In this document: piece after piece, positions 1 through 11,446 of the stretch
How positions within the stretch are numbered: the stretch's first letter is position 1
How the letters are laid out: the number at the start of each line of letters is the position of its first letter
Origin: Streptomyces durocortorensis
Lineage (GTDB): Bacteria; Actinomycetota; Actinomycetes; Streptomycetales; Streptomycetaceae
NCBI RefSeq assembly: GCF_031760065.1
Contig: NZ_CP134500.1
Location: forward strand, 992,001-1,056,000
Length of the DNA: 64,000 nt
Direction: 5' to 3'
The notes under the pieces: model-generated
Seen by the model: the letters and a program-made list of their open reading frames with translations, nothing else
Databases searched by the model: none
What the model was told of the DNA's origin: nothing
Program-made: the position numbers and the translations under genes

Positions 1-2
1 GC

Positions 3-542
3 ACGGTGACCTGGTGGGAGCGGCGCGGCGGCAGATGGACGAAGGCCGGTTCCGCGCCCGCGCGGTTCGGGGCGAACGGGCTGGCCGAGGGGGCGGCCCG
101 TGAGCAGGGCACCAGCACCACGCCGACCGGCCTGTACGACCTGCCGTACGCCTTCGGCGTCGAGGAGGCCCCGGCGGGCACGACGTACCCGTACCGGAAG
201 GTGACCGAGGACTCCTGGTGGTGCCAGGACAACGCCTCGCGCGCGTACAACCGGTGGGTGGAGCCGCGCCCCGCCGACTGCCGGGCGGACGAGGCCGAGC
301 ACCTGGTCACCTACGGCACGCAGTACGCCCGGGCGCTGGTCATCGGCTTCAACTACGACGAGCCCGTACGCGGCCGGGGCGCCGGAATCTTCCTGCATGT
401 GAACGGGCGCGGGGCGACGGCCGGATGCGTCTCGGTCCCCGCGGAGGCCATGGCCAGGATCCTGGCCTGGGCCGAGCCGGAGCGGCGCCCGCACATCGCG
501 GTCGGGACCTCATCGGGCCCGACCGCGATCACGCGCTACTGA
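3..542 (+). CDS. L,D-transpeptidase (YkuD-type) domain protein, 5' end outside the window
   Basis: C-terminal part of a secreted L,D-transpeptidase-like enzyme that would cross-link or anchor to peptidoglycan outside the membrane. The diagnostic stretch near residues 128-143 reads HVNGRGATAGCVSV, which matches the catalytic pattern H-x(n)-GC of the family, with the Cys as nucleophile. No signal peptide is visible and the frame is open to the window edge, so the GTG at 6 is probably internal and the true start lies upstream. The gene converges on argR with only 10 bases between the stops. Many actinobacterial members of this group are lipoproteins; that cannot be checked here. Confidence 0.75.
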   Translation, partial: TVTWWERRGGRWTKAGSAPARFGANGLAEGAAREQGTSTTPTGLYDLPYAFGVEEAPAGTTYPYRKVTEDSWWCQDNASRAYNRWVEPRPADCRADEAEHLVTYGTQYARALVIGFNYDEPVRGRGAGIFLHVNGRGATAGCVSVPAEAMARILAWAEPERRPHIAVGTSSGPTAITRY

Positions 543-552
543 ACGGGGCCGC

Positions 553-1089
553 TCAGCGGTCGTTCTGAGCGAGCCTCAGCAGATGGTCGGCGAGCGCCTG
601 GCCGCCGTTCGGGTCGCGGCTGATGAGCATCAGCGTGTCGTCGCCCGCGATGGTGCCGAGGATGTCGTGCAGCTCGGCCTGGTCGATCGCCGAGGCGAGG
701 AACTGGGCCGCGCCCGGCGGCGTACGGAGCACCACGAGATTGGCCGACGCCTCCGCCGAGATGAGCAGTTCGGCCGAGAGCCTGCGCATCCGCTCCTCCT
801 TGGCCGAGCCGCCCAACGGGGCCTGCGGGGTGCGGAATCCGCCCTCGCTGGGCACCGCGTAGATCAGCTCGCCGCCGGTGTTGCGGATCTTCACCGCGCC
901 CAGCTCGTCGAGGTCGCGGGAGAGCGTCGCCTGAGTGACGCTCAGCCCGTCGTCGGCGAGCAGCTTGGCCAGCTGGCTCTGCGAGCGGACCGGCTGCCGG
1001 TTCAGGATGTCCACGATCCGGCGGTGGCGGGCGGTGCGGGTCTGCGGCACGGACGGTCCGCCGTGCTCGGTTTCCTGCGCCTCGGTCAT
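553..1089 (-). CDS. argR: Arginine repressor ArgR
   Basis: Transcriptional repressor of arginine biosynthesis that binds ARG boxes with L-arginine as co-repressor. The 178-aa product has the N-terminal winged-helix DNA-binding domain (about residues 20-85, with SQSQLAKLL and [17 protein letters not shown]) and a C-terminal arginine-binding and hexamerisation domain ([12 protein letters not shown] near the end), the usual ArgR layout and length. An in-frame GTG 108 bases upstream exists, but ATG at 1089 follows GAGG at a 7-base spacing and gives the family length. It is the last gene of argC-J-B-D-R, starting 25 bases after the argD stop, so the repressor is made from the operon it controls. 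Confidence 0.93.
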   Translation of the reverse strand: MTEAQETEHGGPSVPQTRTARHRRIVDILNRQPVRSQSQLAKLLADDGLSVTQATLSRDLDELGAVKIRNTGGELIYAVPSEGGFRTPQAPLGGSAKEERMRRLSAELLISAEASANLVVLRTPPGAAQFLASAIDQAELHDILGTIAGDDTLMLISRDPNGGQALADHLLRLAQNDR

Positions 1090-1114
1090 CGTCGTCGCCT
1101 CATTCTCCGGAGGG

Positions 1115-2320
1115 TCATGCTCCGGATCGTCCGTCCCCGTGTGCCGCGTCGAGAGCGCTCGGCAGGATCTCCAGGAACGCGTCCACCTCCGCGTCACCGA
1201 TGATCAGCGGCGGCATGAGCCGTACGACATCGGGGGCGGGCGCGTTCACCAGGAGGCCGGCTCCCTGGGCCGCCTGCTGCACCTGCGGTGCGAGGGGTCC
1301 GGTGAGCACGATACCCAGCAGCAGGCCACTGCCGCGGACATGGGATACGAGCGGGTGGCCCAGCGCCTCGACTCCGTCGCGGATCTTCTCGCCGAGCCGC
1401 TTGACGTCGTCGAGCACGCCGTCGGCCGCGAGGGTGTCCAGGACCGCCAGTCCGGCGGCGCAGGCGACCGGGTTCCCGCCGAACGTCGTGCCGTGGTGAC
1501 CCGGCTTCAGCAGGTCCGCCGCCGGCCCGAACGCGACGGTCGCACCGATCGGCAGACCGCCGCCGAGCCCCTTGGCAAGGGTGACGAGGTCGGGCTCGAC
1601 GCCCTGGTGGGCCTGGTGCTCGAACCACTGGCCGCAGCGCCCGATCCCGGTCTGCACCTCGTCCAGTACCAGCAGGGTCCCGGTCGCTCGGGTGATCTCC
1701 CGGGCGGCCTCCAGATAGCCCTTGGGCGGCACGACGACACCGTTCTCGCCCTGGATCGGCTCGATGATGACGAGGGCGGTGTCGGTGGTCACCGCCGCCC
1801 GCAGGGCGTCCACGTCCCCGTACGGGACATGGGTGACGTCACCGGGGAGCGGGCGGAACGGCTCCTGCTTCCCCGGCTGTCCGGTGAGGGCGAGCGCACC
1901 CATCGTCCGGCCGTGGAAGCCGCCGTCGGTGGCGACCATGTGGGTGCGCCCGGTGAGCCGGCCGATCTTGAAGGCGGCCTCGTTGGCCTCCGCGCCCGAG
2001 TTGGCGAAGAAGACCCGGCCCTCGCGGCCGAACAGCTGGAGCAGCCGCTCGGCGAGCGCGACGGGCGGCTCGGCGATGAACAGGTTCGATACGTGGCCGA
2101 GGGAGGCCACCTGGGTGGAGACGGCCTCGACGACGGCAGGGTGGGCGTGGCCGAGGGCGTTGACCGCGATCCCGCCGACGAAGTCGAGGTGGCGGTTGCC
2201 GTCCTCGTCCCAGACGTGGGCGCCCTCGCCGCGGACCAGGGGCAGGCGGGGGGTGCCGTAGTTGTCCATCAGCGCGCCCTGCCAGCGCGAGGTGAGCCCT
2301 TCGGCTCCGGTGCCGGTCAT
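1115..2320 (-). CDS. argD: Acetylornithine aminotransferase ArgD
   Basis: PLP-dependent transaminase converting N-acetylglutamate semialdehyde to N-acetylornithine. The 401-aa protein shows the class III aminotransferase landmarks: NSGAEANE near residue 108, GFHGRT near 134, the [10 protein letters not shown] cofactor-binding motif around 219-228 and the Schiff-base Lys at about 250 in [10 protein letters not shown]. The ATG at 2320 overlaps the argB stop as ATGA, implying translational coupling. The same frame is open far upstream, but that part is only antisense-like shadow of argB. Confidence 0.95.
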   Translation of the reverse strand: MTGTGAEGLTSRWQGALMDNYGTPRLPLVRGEGAHVWDEDGNRHLDFVGGIAVNALGHAHPAVVEAVSTQVASLGHVSNLFIAEPPVALAERLLQLFGREGRVFFANSGAEANEAAFKIGRLTGRTHMVATDGGFHGRTMGALALTGQPGKQEPFRPLPGDVTHVPYGDVDALRAAVTTDTALVIIEPIQGENGVVVPPKGYLEAAREITRATGTLLVLDEVQTGIGRCGQWFEHQAHQGVEPDLVTLAKGLGGGLPIGATVAFGPAADLLKPGHHGTTFGGNPVACAAGLAVLDTLAADGVLDDVKRLGEKIRDGVEALGHPLVSHVRGSGLLLGIVLTGPLAPQVQQAAQGAGLLVNAPAPDVVRLMPPLIIGDAEVDAFLEILPSALDAAHGDGRSGA

Positions 2321-3266
2321 GATTCCCCCTGCTGCTGGTGTCCGTCGGTTGTCCGTACGCCGGCTGCCCGTACGTCGGTGGAGGCGTCCGGCACGACCAT
2401 GGTTCCGATGCCCTCGTCGGTGAAGATCTCCAGCAGGATCGAGTGCTGGACCCGGCCGTCGATGACGCGGGCGGTCTCGACGCCGTTGCGCACGGCGTGC
2501 AGACAGCCCTGCATCTTGGGGACCATGCCGCTGGACAGCTCGGGCAGCAGCTTCTCCAGCTGGCTGGCGGTGAGCCGGCTGATCACGTCGTCGCTGTTGG
2601 GCCAGTCCTCGTAGAGCCCTTCGACGTCCGTGAGGACCATCAGCGTCTCGGCGCCCAGGGCGGCGGCGAGCGCGGCGGCCGCGGTGTCGGCGTTGACGTT
2701 GTAGACGTGGTGGTCGTCGGCGGAGCGGGCGATGGAGGAGACGACCGGGATGCGGCCGTCGTCCAGCAGCGCCTGGATGGCCCCGGTGTCGATGGCGGTG
2801 ATCTCGCCGACCCGGCCGATGTCGACGGATTCGCCGTCGATGGTGGGCCGGTGCTGGGTGGCGGTGATGGTGTGGGCGTCCTCGCCGGTCATGCCGACGG
2901 CGAGCGGGCCGTGCTGGTTGAGGAGACCGACCAGCTCGCGCTGGACCTGTCCGGCGAGCACCATCCGTACGACGTCCATCGCCTCGGGAGTGGTGACCCG
3001 CAGCCCGGCCTTGAACTCGCTGACCAGGCCCTGTTTGTCGAGCTGAGCGCTGATCTGGGGGCCGCCGCCGTGCACGACGACGGGCTTGAGGCCGGCGTGG
3101 CGCAGGAAGACGACGTCCTGGGCGAAGGCGGCCTTCAGCTCCTCGTCGATCATGGCGTTGCCGCCGAACTTGATGACGACGGTCTTGCCGTTGTGCCGGG
3201 TCAGCCAGGGCAGCGCCTCGATGAGGATCTGCGCCTTCGGGAGTGCGGTGTGCTTCCGCGCGGCGC

Positions 3267-3270
<4 letters not shown>
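2317..3270 (-). CDS. argB: Acetylglutamate kinase ArgB
   Basis: Phosphorylates N-acetylglutamate, the committed and usually arginine-inhibited step. The 317-aa product has the amino-acid-kinase fold signatures KFGGNAM (about 34-40) for phosphate binding and VHGGGPQI (about 66-73) for substrate binding, then the central TGEDAHT and C-terminal GMVPKM segments of the family. ATG 3270 overlaps the argJ stop (ATGA), and its own stop overlaps the argD ATG. The N-terminal extension before the core (about 28 residues) is of the kind seen in arginine-sensitive enzymes; sensitivity is inferred, not shown. Confidence 0.95.
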
Positions 3271-5501
<2,231 letters not shown>

Positions 5502-5776
5502 CGAGTGATCATCGAGCGGCCAGGAAGGCGACATCGGGAAGGACGGGGGCGCTCAGAACCACGGTGATGGCCACCAAGTCGGGGACATGCGGGGACATGA
5601 CGGTGGACGTACTGCCGGAACGCCGCCTCCGGGGCGAAGTCGTCGACCGGGGATCACGCCGTCGTGCGATGGGCGGTGTGCGTGGACGCCGTTCCGAGGC
5701 CCGCTCCCCGCGAATCGCTGCGAGCGATGTGCGCGGCGCGGAACCGCAGCCGGGCGGCAGGGCTCCGGGAGGGGGC
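5502..5776. other. Gene-free stretch between argC promoter and the ankyrin-repeat gene
   Basis: No coding region is supported here. Open frames are short or antisense shadows of the neighbouring gene. It holds the upstream flank of the arginine promoter and the region after the stop of the ankyrin/HEAT gene. No convincing terminator hairpin was seen. Confidence 0.4.
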
Positions 5777-7150
5777 TCACCGCTCGGCGGAGCGGGCCTC
5801 CGGGCGGTCCTCCCGGGCCCACTCCCATCTCCAGAACGCGGCGAGGCGGTGGTCGTGCTCGTAGCCGGGGCGCATGTGGGACCCCACGCGTTCGATCGCC
5901 TCCCCGGTACGCGGGTCGTTCCGGCGCAGGAGGCCGTAGGCGGCGTTGAGCCGCGTCCCCAGGTCGTCCTCGTCGAGCAGGGCCACCAGGGCGTCGGCGA
6001 CGGCGACCGTACGGTCCGCGCCGTCCGCGACAGCCTCGGCGGTGAGGGCCCGCACGTCGGCCGCCGGATCCTGGAGCAGCGCGACGATGGCGTCCGTGAC
6101 CTCGGCGCCGCCGTCATGAGCCGCGACCAGAGCCCGGCCGGCCCCGGCGCGCACCGTCCCGTGCCCGTCCCCGGCGAGCTCCAGCAGGGCGGCCCGGGCC
6201 GCCGCGCCGAGGACGGTGCCAGGCGCGTCCCGGCTGAGCAGGAGGCCGGGGACCTCCGCGCGGACGCGCGGGTCCGGGTGGTCGGCGTACCGCAGTCCCA
6301 CCGCGTCCGTCGCCCGGTGCTCCGTCTCGCTCAGGACGTTGAGCACCTCCGCGAGGACGGCCGGGTCGTCCTCGCCCTCGTCGGCCCAGGCTTCGAGCAG
6401 CTCCGCCGTCTCCTTCCGGTAGGAGTTCCGCCGGCTCGACCGCGTCAGCTCGTACCAGCGGAGGACGTCGAGGGCGAAGCGACGGCACTCCGGATGCGGG
6501 CTGTGGCGGTGCGCCGCGACGGCGGACCAGGTCTCCTTGCTGCGGCGTTCGCTGAGGACCCATCGGGCGGACGACCAGTCGACGTGGTCCGCGTCCGGCT
6601 GCGCCACGGCCCTGGCCACCAGCTCGTCCACGGGCGTCAGGACGCGGAAGGCCCACTCCAGATCGGTCAGGATCGCACCGTGCCCGGCGCGGACCGTGGC
6701 GCCTTCCAGCGTCAGCTGCGTCACGTGGTCGTACTCGTCGTCCTTCACCCGGGCCCGGTGCACGGGGCCGGTTCCGCTCGTCCTGCTCCGGAGCCCGGCT
6801 TCCGCGCCCCGCTCGTACCGGTCCCGGGCCAGGGAGAGCAGGTGCTGCCGTTCGGCCTCCGGGAGGCGCAGCCGGGGTTCCCGGCCCAGCACGGCCTTCA
6901 CCATCGCCGGAGAGCCTCCGTCGATGGCCCGTACCAGCGGGGTCGTGCCGTCCGGAAGCCTGCGGTCCGGGTTCGCGCCGCCCTCGACCAGAGCCTCGGC
7001 CACAGCGACGTGATAGGCGCCGACCGCCAGGCACAGCACCGGCAGGCCGTCCTCCGTGGCCGTGTCCGGGACCGCCCCCGCCTCCAGCAGCGCGGTCACC
7101 GCCTCGGCGTCCCCCCGCCGGACCCCCGCGATCAACTCCTTGGCGTTCAA
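5777..7150 (-). CDS. Ankyrin-repeat and HEAT-repeat protein of unknown function
   Basis: A 457-aa repeat protein, probably cytoplasmic and used for protein-protein contact. Residues about 1-95 form ankyrin units (DGLPVLCLAVGAYHVAVAEA, then GGANPDRRLPDGTTPLVRAI). Residues about 255-430 form HEAT-like helical pairs with repeated motifs such as HPDPRVRAEVPGLLLS, DGHGTVRAGAGRALVAAH and DPAADVRALTAEAVADG. No ATG or GTG lies near the domain start. TTG at 7150 has AGAGGGG eight bases upstream and starts exactly at the ankyrin region, so it is the best start. No enzymatic motif was seen; an immunity or scaffold role cannot be judged from sequence. Confidence 0.75.
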   Translation of the reverse strand: MNAKELIAGVRRGDAEAVTALLEAGAVPDTATEDGLPVLCLAVGAYHVAVAEALVEGGANPDRRLPDGTTPLVRAIDGGSPAMVKAVLGREPRLRLPEAERQHLLSLARDRYERGAEAGLRSRTSGTGPVHRARVKDDEYDHVTQLTLEGATVRAGHGAILTDLEWAFRVLTPVDELVARAVAQPDADHVDWSSARWVLSERRSKETWSAVAAHRHSPHPECRRFALDVLRWYELTRSSRRNSYRKETAELLEAWADEGEDDPAVLAEVLNVLSETEHRATDAVGLRYADHPDPRVRAEVPGLLLSRDAPGTVLGAAARAALLELAGDGHGTVRAGAGRALVAAHDGGAEVTDAIVALLQDPAADVRALTAEAVADGADRTVAVADALVALLDEDDLGTRLNAAYGLLRRNDPRTGEAIERVGSHMRPGYEHDHRLAAFWRWEWAREDRPEARSAER

Positions 7151-7477
7151 TGTGCCGTTCCCCTCTGTTCCGTGACTGCCGTCGCCTGCTCGGCCCGTAC
7201 CCCCCCGTCCCGTACTCGGGGCACCGTCACCACCACCGTGACCGGGAGGACGACGGCGAACTCGGAGACAACGGCGGAGGCGTCCGCGGCGTTCCCTACG
7301 GGCTGGACCGGACGGTCGTCGGTGCGAGCGATCGAGGCGTGGGAGAAGGTGAGCACCGCGGATCAGGGGCGGGGGGCGATACTGGTCGTGGCAGTCACCT
7401 CGCCGCCGATCCGGCCCCGGGCCGGTCTCGGCCGGTGGGGTCCCGTCCTCGGCCGACGCTCTTGAGGGGAGCCGTTC
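7151..7477. other. Divergent intergenic region
   Basis: It holds the upstream regions of the ankyrin/HEAT gene (minus) and the GPP34 gene (plus). A GATACT box near 7378 could be a -10 element for the GPP34 gene. A 69-codon minus-strand frame (7147-7356) ends so that its TGA overlaps the TTG start at 7150, but its composition is not clearly coding. Confidence 0.35.
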
Positions 7478-8083
7478 ATGACCACGGCGAAAGACCTGTT
7501 CATCATCGCGATGGACCCGGCGCCGGAACACACCGTGGGGCAGGGCGACCTGTCGCTCGCACTCGCGGGAGCCGAGCTGCTCGATCTCATCGGTGCGGGA
7601 GCCGTCACCGTGGACGACGACCGCATCGTGCCGGGCGGGGCGTCCGCGCCGGACGATCGGCTGCTCGGCGAGGCCGCGGGGCTGATCACCCCGCAACCCC
7701 CCTACGAGCGGATCGAGGACTGGCTGTGGCGCCGCGGCCGGGACCTGTCGGCCACCTACCAGGACGCCCTGGAGGCGGACGGCGAGCTGACGCAGCGGAG
7801 GAGCGGCCGGCTGCCCTTCGGCCCGAAGCACGTGGAGCTGGTGGATACGCCCGGCCGCCGCCGGGCCGTCGGCCGCCGGGAGGAGGGGGAACCCGTCCTG
7901 GCCGCCCTCGCGTCGGTCGTGGGCCTCGACGGCGGACCGCCCGACGACGAACTCCGCCTCGACGACGAGACGGTGACCACCGTGGTCGCCGCCGTTCACG
8001 ACGCGGTGATGGAGCTGGAGGCCGTACGTCAGCGGCGGACCATCGAGAACACGGCCTTCGCCAATGTCTGGCGCGGCCCCTGA
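7478..8083 (+). CDS. GPP34 (GOLPH3) family phosphoprotein
   Basis: A 201-aa protein of the Golgi phosphoprotein 3 family; eukaryotic members bind phosphatidylinositol-4-phosphate, while bacterial members are uncharacterised and common in Streptomyces. The order of blocks matches: FIIAMDP near the start, GDLSLALAGAELLDLI, a central WLWRRGRDL region and a C-terminal helical part (ALASVVGLDG, then VAAVHDAVMELE). ATG 7478 follows TTGAGGGGAG. Its last 55 bases overlap the 3' end of the convergent membrane-protein gene. Confidence 0.8.
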   Translation: MTTAKDLFIIAMDPAPEHTVGQGDLSLALAGAELLDLIGAGAVTVDDDRIVPGGASAPDDRLLGEAAGLITPQPPYERIEDWLWRRGRDLSATYQDALEADGELTQRRSGRLPFGPKHVELVDTPGRRRAVGRREEGEPVLAALASVVGLDGGPPDDELRLDDETVTTVVAAVHDAVMELEAVRQRRTIENTAFANVWRGP

Positions 8084-9351
8084 TCCGCGTCGGTCACCGA
8101 GGCGTCCGGCCGGGCCGGCCCCGGCCGGGGCGGCCGGTCCAGGAGCAGCGGGATCGCCAGGACGGGCAGCAGCCAGACGAACACGATCAGGCGGTAGCCG
8201 AGAAGTTGGGCCAGGTTCGGGTGGCCCGCCTGGTTGAGGAGGCCCGCCGCGCCTGCCGCCAGGGCCACGGGCAGCACCACGGAGCGCCGCCGCAGCAGCG
8301 CCCAGGCCGAGAGTGCGAGCAGGGCGGGAAGAACGGGGTACGTGGCCTGGCGGCCCAGCCAGGCCGTCCAGAAGACCCACTCCTGAGCGAAGAACTCGGG
8401 CCAGGGGTTCGGCAGGTCGGGGCGCCGGTAGTGGTGGGTCAGCAGATCCTGGGCGCTGTCCTGGCCCGTCGGCCAGGACAGGAGGTGGACGCCCGCGTAG
8501 ATCGAGGCCGCCAGGACCCCGCACAGGACGGCCGCCGCGCCGGTACGGGCCACCGGTCGCCCCCTCAGGCGGCACCACCCCCACCAGAGCGTGAACCCGG
8601 CCGCCAGCGCGGCCGCCAGCAGCAGGGCCTGCGAGTAGCGCACCGGGAACATCAGTGCCAGCCCGCCCGCGACGAGCGCCGCACCGAGGCGCGGCCGGTC
8701 CCGCAGCAGCAGGACACAGCCGAGGACGACCGCCGTGCCCAGGGCGAGGGTGAGCCCGTCGCTGAGCGGGTTCATGGCGACGGTGCCGGTGGGCAGGGCG
8801 AGATACAGCGCCTGACCGGCCAGTCCCGCACGCCAGGAGGCGCCCGAGCAGCGGAGGGCGAGCAGAACGCAGACACTCCCCGCCAGCGCGACGGCCAGCC
8901 CGGCGAGCCAGAGGCCCCACACCACGCCGAAGAGGGTCAGGAAGGGGACGAGGAGGAGCGGGTAGCCGGGGCGGGCCTCGAAGATGGCCATGAACCGGTG
9001 GTTCGCGAACGGCGCGGTCATTCCCGAGGTGTTGCCGTTACGGGACCAGTGGGCGACCGAGTCGGTCAGTCGGCGTACGCATGCGGCCTCCGTCTCCCCC
9101 GCCGCCTTCCTGCTGGTCCAGGGGATGGTGGACAGGGGCGCGCGCTGCCCGCTGTCGCAGGAGTAGGCGATGGCCCGCCGGCCCGCTTCCTCCCGGCTCT
9201 CACCGCTGAGGCTCAGGGCGTAGGAGAGGTAGTTCTTGGTGTCGGGCGAGGCCCGTCCGGTGACCGCTGTCAGCTGGAGTCCGGTGAAGGCCACGGCGAT
9301 GAGCAGCATCCCGATGAGGACCAGGTGCTGGGTTCTGCGGGTGTTCGGCAT
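8029..9351 (-). CDS. Polytopic membrane protein, possible GT-C glycosyltransferase-like
   Basis: A 440-aa integral membrane protein with about nine or ten hydrophobic segments: one at residues 12-30, then a soluble loop (about 35-135), then a dense series from about 130 to 420. The long first extracytoplasmic loop, with PDTKNYLSYALSLSG near its start, resembles the acidic-loop layout of GT-C mannosyltransferases that use lipid-linked sugars. This is a weak topological similarity only. ATG 9351 has GGGGAG about a dozen bases upstream. The 3' ends of this gene and the GPP34 gene overlap tail to tail by 55 bases, so the two mRNAs are antisense there. Confidence 0.65.
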   Translation of the reverse strand: MPNTRRTQHLVLIGMLLIAVAFTGLQLTAVTGRASPDTKNYLSYALSLSGESREEAGRRAIAYSCDSGQRAPLSTIPWTSRKAAGETEAACVRRLTDSVAHWSRNGNTSGMTAPFANHRFMAIFEARPGYPLLLVPFLTLFGVVWGLWLAGLAVALAGSVCVLLALRCSGASWRAGLAGQALYLALPTGTVAMNPLSDGLTLALGTAVVLGCVLLLRDRPRLGAALVAGGLALMFPVRYSQALLLAAALAAGFTLWWGWCRLRGRPVARTGAAAVLCGVLAASIYAGVHLLSWPTGQDSAQDLLTHHYRRPDLPNPWPEFFAQEWVFWTAWLGRQATYPVLPALLALSAWALLRRRSVVLPVALAAGAAGLLNQAGHPNLAQLLGYRLIVFVWLLPVLAIPLLLDRPPRPGPARPDASVTDADQGPRQTLAKAVFSMVRR

Positions 9352-9412
9352 CGGACGGGCGCTCCCCTGCGTACGGCGGTTGTCCCATCAACGAGAGAAC
9401 CGGCGCGGGGTG

Positions 9413-9445
9413 GCGTTCCGAGGGGAGAAGTCCCCGCCGGAACGC
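9413..9445 (-). terminator. Hairpin terminator after the LysR-like gene
   Basis: Arms GCGTTCCG (9413-9420) and CGGAACGC (9438-9445) pair, with an inner AGGGGA/TCCCC stem, 24 bases past the stop of the LysR-like gene. No U tract, as usual in Streptomyces. Confidence 0.5.
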
Positions 9446-9468
9446 GTGCGGCCCGACCGCTCGGGGCG

Positions 9469-10275
9469 CTACCGGCCGCGCGGCTTTCCGCGCTTGCCGC
9501 TCTGGCCGCCTGCCCGGCCGCCCGCCTGGGGCTTCCTGCCCGACGCGGACTTGTGCCGGGCACCGCCCGGTCCGCCGCCCTTGGCCTTCCCGGTGGCCTT
9601 GGCCCTGTCCCTCGCCTTGTCCTTGGCCTTCGCCTTCGCCGTCTGCTGCGGCGGGGTGGCCGCGCGGCCACGGGTGCTGTTGACGGTGCGCCCCCGGACG
9701 ATGCCGATGAACTCCTCCACCAGGTCGGGGGTGATCTCCGCCTCGGGCCAGGAGAGGGCGATGCGCGACTCGGGGGCCTCCAGGACCGGACGGTAGGTGA
9801 GGTCCTTGCGGTGGTGCAGCCGGGCCAGGGACTGGGGCACGAGGAGGACGCCGACGCCCGCCGCCACCAGTTCGATCGCGTCCGCCGTGGTGGCCGGGCG
9901 CTCGATCGCGGGGCGGCCCGGGAGGGTCTCCCAGCCGAGGACGTCGTCAAGCGGGTGCAGCACGATCTCGTCGGCCAGCTCGTCGAGCGAGAGCTCCTCC
10001 GCGGCGGTCGCGACGTGGTCCTTGGGGATCACGACGACGGTCGTCTCGGTGTAGAGGGGGATGGCGCTCAGGACGTTCCGGTCGACCGGCAGCCGTACGA
10101 GGCCCGCGTCCGCGCCGCCGTCCGCCAGCAGCTCCGGTGCCTCGGCCGCCGTGGCCTGGACGAGCTCCAGGGGGGTGCCGGGCAGCCGCTCGCGCCAGAC
10201 CCTCACCCACTTGGTGGGCGTCACGCCGGGGACGTACGCGAGCCTGAAGGATGAGGGGATGTCCGAGCCTGTCAC
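9469..10275 (-). CDS. LysR-type substrate-binding domain protein lacking the DNA-binding domain
   Basis: A 268-aa protein starting directly with a LysR-family effector domain (FRLAYVPGVTPTKWVRVWRE at residues 10-29, then DAGLVRLPVDR and AIPLYTETTVVVIPKDH). There is no helix-turn-helix before it. ATG 10275 is the only sensible start and no HTH is encoded in any frame upstream. After about residue 205 the protein becomes a basic low-complexity tail rich in Lys, Ala, Gly and Arg, likely able to contact nucleic acid. It is divergent from DUF5997 with 58 bases between starts. This pairing recurs in actinobacteria as far as I recall, and suggests a joint role. Function unknown. Confidence 0.75.
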   Translation of the reverse strand: MTGSDIPSSFRLAYVPGVTPTKWVRVWRERLPGTPLELVQATAAEAPELLADGGADAGLVRLPVDRNVLSAIPLYTETTVVVIPKDHVATAAEELSLDELADEIVLHPLDDVLGWETLPGRPAIERPATTADAIELVAAGVGVLLVPQSLARLHHRKDLTYRPVLEAPESRIALSWPEAEITPDLVEEFIGIVRGRTVNSTRGRAATPPQQTAKAKAKDKARDRAKATGKAKGGGPGGARHKSASGRKPQAGGRAGGQSGKRGKPRGR

Positions 10276-10321
10276 GGGTTCAGGCTACCGGTCCGTGGTC
10301 GGAGGTATGTCCCACGGTCGA

Positions 10322-10327
10322 TACCCT
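10322..10327 (+). promoter_or_regulatory. -10 box for a leaderless DUF5997 transcript
   Basis: TACCCT followed by six bases and then ATG at 10334, with no Shine-Dalgarno. The spacing would put the transcription start at or next to the A of the start codon. Confidence 0.45.
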
Positions 10328-10333
10328 GGACCC

Positions 10334-10726
10334 ATGACGTCGCACAAGACCGCCCAGACCATGAAGCCCGCCACCGCGGCGAAGAAGCTGGGTGTGTACC
10401 TCCAGGCCACCCCCGCCGAGTTCCAGGAGGGTGCCGTCTCGCGCACCGAGCTCAACGCCCTCCAGACCGACCCGCCCGCCTGGCTGGTGGAGCTGCGCCG
10501 CACCGGCCCGCACCCCCGCCCCGTCGTCGCGGCGAAGCTCGGCATCTCCATCGCGGGGCTCGCCCGCGGCGGGGTCACCGAGCCGCTCACCACCGAGCAG
10601 ATCGACCAGCTGAAGAACGAGATGCCCGAGTGGCTGCAGAAGGAGCGCGCCACCCAGGCGGAGGTCCGCAAGGAGGCCGCCCGGATCAAGGAGCGCAACG
10701 CGGAGCGGGCCGCCCAGGCGGACTGA
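10334..10726 (+). CDS. DUF5997 family protein
   Basis: A 130-aa small basic protein conserved in actinobacteria, function unknown. Residues about 10-100 include TAAKKLGVYLQATPAEFQEG and RRTGPHPRPVVAAKLGIS, and the C-terminus is a charged helix (WLQKERATQAEVRKEAARIK). ATG 10334 was chosen because the family begins there and a TACCCT box lies six bases before it. It is divergent from the HTH-less LysR-like gene, whose basic tail and this protein's basic surface hint at a shared nucleic-acid or protein complex, an inference only. Confidence 0.75.
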   Translation: MTSHKTAQTMKPATAAKKLGVYLQATPAEFQEGAVSRTELNALQTDPPAWLVELRRTGPHPRPVVAAKLGISIAGLARGGVTEPLTTEQIDQLKNEMPEWLQKERATQAEVRKEAARIKERNAERAAQAD

Positions 10727-10737
10727 CCCCCGCGGTA

Positions 10738-10799
10738 CCGACAGCGCAACGGAATGCCCGGCCGACGCCATCGCGTCGGCCGGGCATTCCGGCTGTCGG
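10738..10799. terminator. Strong bidirectional terminator between DUF5997 and cyclophilin genes
   Basis: A perfect 18-bp stem (10751-10768 with 10773-10790) closes a 4-base CATC loop. An outer stem CCGACAGC (10738-10745) with GCTGTCGG (10792-10799) extends it. It lies between two convergent stops. Confidence 0.85.
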
Positions 10800-10838
10800 G
10801 CCCGAGGGCCTGACGTGGGTCAGAGGACCTGACGCAGG

Positions 10839-11336
10839 TCAGAGAACGCCGGACTCGGCGATGGTGACCTTGGCGCTGGTACGGCCGCTGGAGGAGCCGA
10901 GCGCCTCGATCTTGCGGACCAGGGCCATGCTGTCCTCGTCTGCGACCTCGCCGAAGACCACGTGCTTGCCGTCCAGCCACGGGGTGAGCACGGTGGTGAT
11001 GAAGAACTGCGAACCGTTGGTGTTCGGTCCGGCGTTGGCCATCGAGAGCAGGCCCACGCGGTCGTGCTTGAGCTTGAAGTTCTCGTCGGCGAACTTCTCG
11101 CCGTAGATGCTCTTGCCGCCGGTGCCGTCGCCGCGGGTGAAGTCCCCGCCCTGGAGCATGAAGTCCGTGATGACGCGGTGGAAGGACGAGCCGGCGTAGC
11201 CGAAGCCCTTCTCGCCGGTGGCGAGCGCGCGGAAGTTCTCCGTCGTCTTGGGGACGACGTCGTCGAACAGGTTGAACGTGATCCGCCCTGCGGGCGCGTC
11301 GTCGATGGTGATGTCGAAGTAGACCTTGGTTGTCAT
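10839..11336 (-). CDS. Cyclophilin-type peptidyl-prolyl cis-trans isomerase
   Basis: A 165-aa cytoplasmic cyclophilin that catalyses proline isomerisation during folding. It is complete: [16 protein letters not shown] carries the active-site Arg-Phe-Gln set, followed by [16 protein letters not shown] and [14 protein letters not shown], all textbook cyclophilin A motifs. No signal peptide. ATG 11336 follows GAGGA at good spacing; an upstream in-frame extension is not conserved in type. Confidence 0.95.
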   Translation of the reverse strand: MTTKVYFDITIDDAPAGRITFNLFDDVVPKTTENFRALATGEKGFGYAGSSFHRVITDFMLQGGDFTRGDGTGGKSIYGEKFADENFKLKHDRVGLLSMANAGPNTNGSQFFITTVLTPWLDGKHVVFGEVADEDSMALVRKIEALGSSSGRTSAKVTIAESGVL

Positions 11337-11446
11337 GCTGACATCCTCACATTCCTGGCAACCGCAGGGGAAACCCGGGTGGGTGCGGCACGTCGGATGT
11401 CCGCCTCCGTCCACCCCCCGGCGGTATCCCGGTGGCATCCCGGCGG

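Noticed and set aside
7147..7356. 69-codon frame whose stop overlaps the TTG start of the ankyrin/HEAT gene
   Set aside because: Overlap is suggestive, but the peptide is low complexity, lacks a ribosome-binding site and no similarity was recognised.
7150..10254. A 1034-codon plus-strand open frame
   Set aside because: It runs antisense through several well-supported minus-strand genes; long antisense frames are expected at this G+C and the protein is low complexity.
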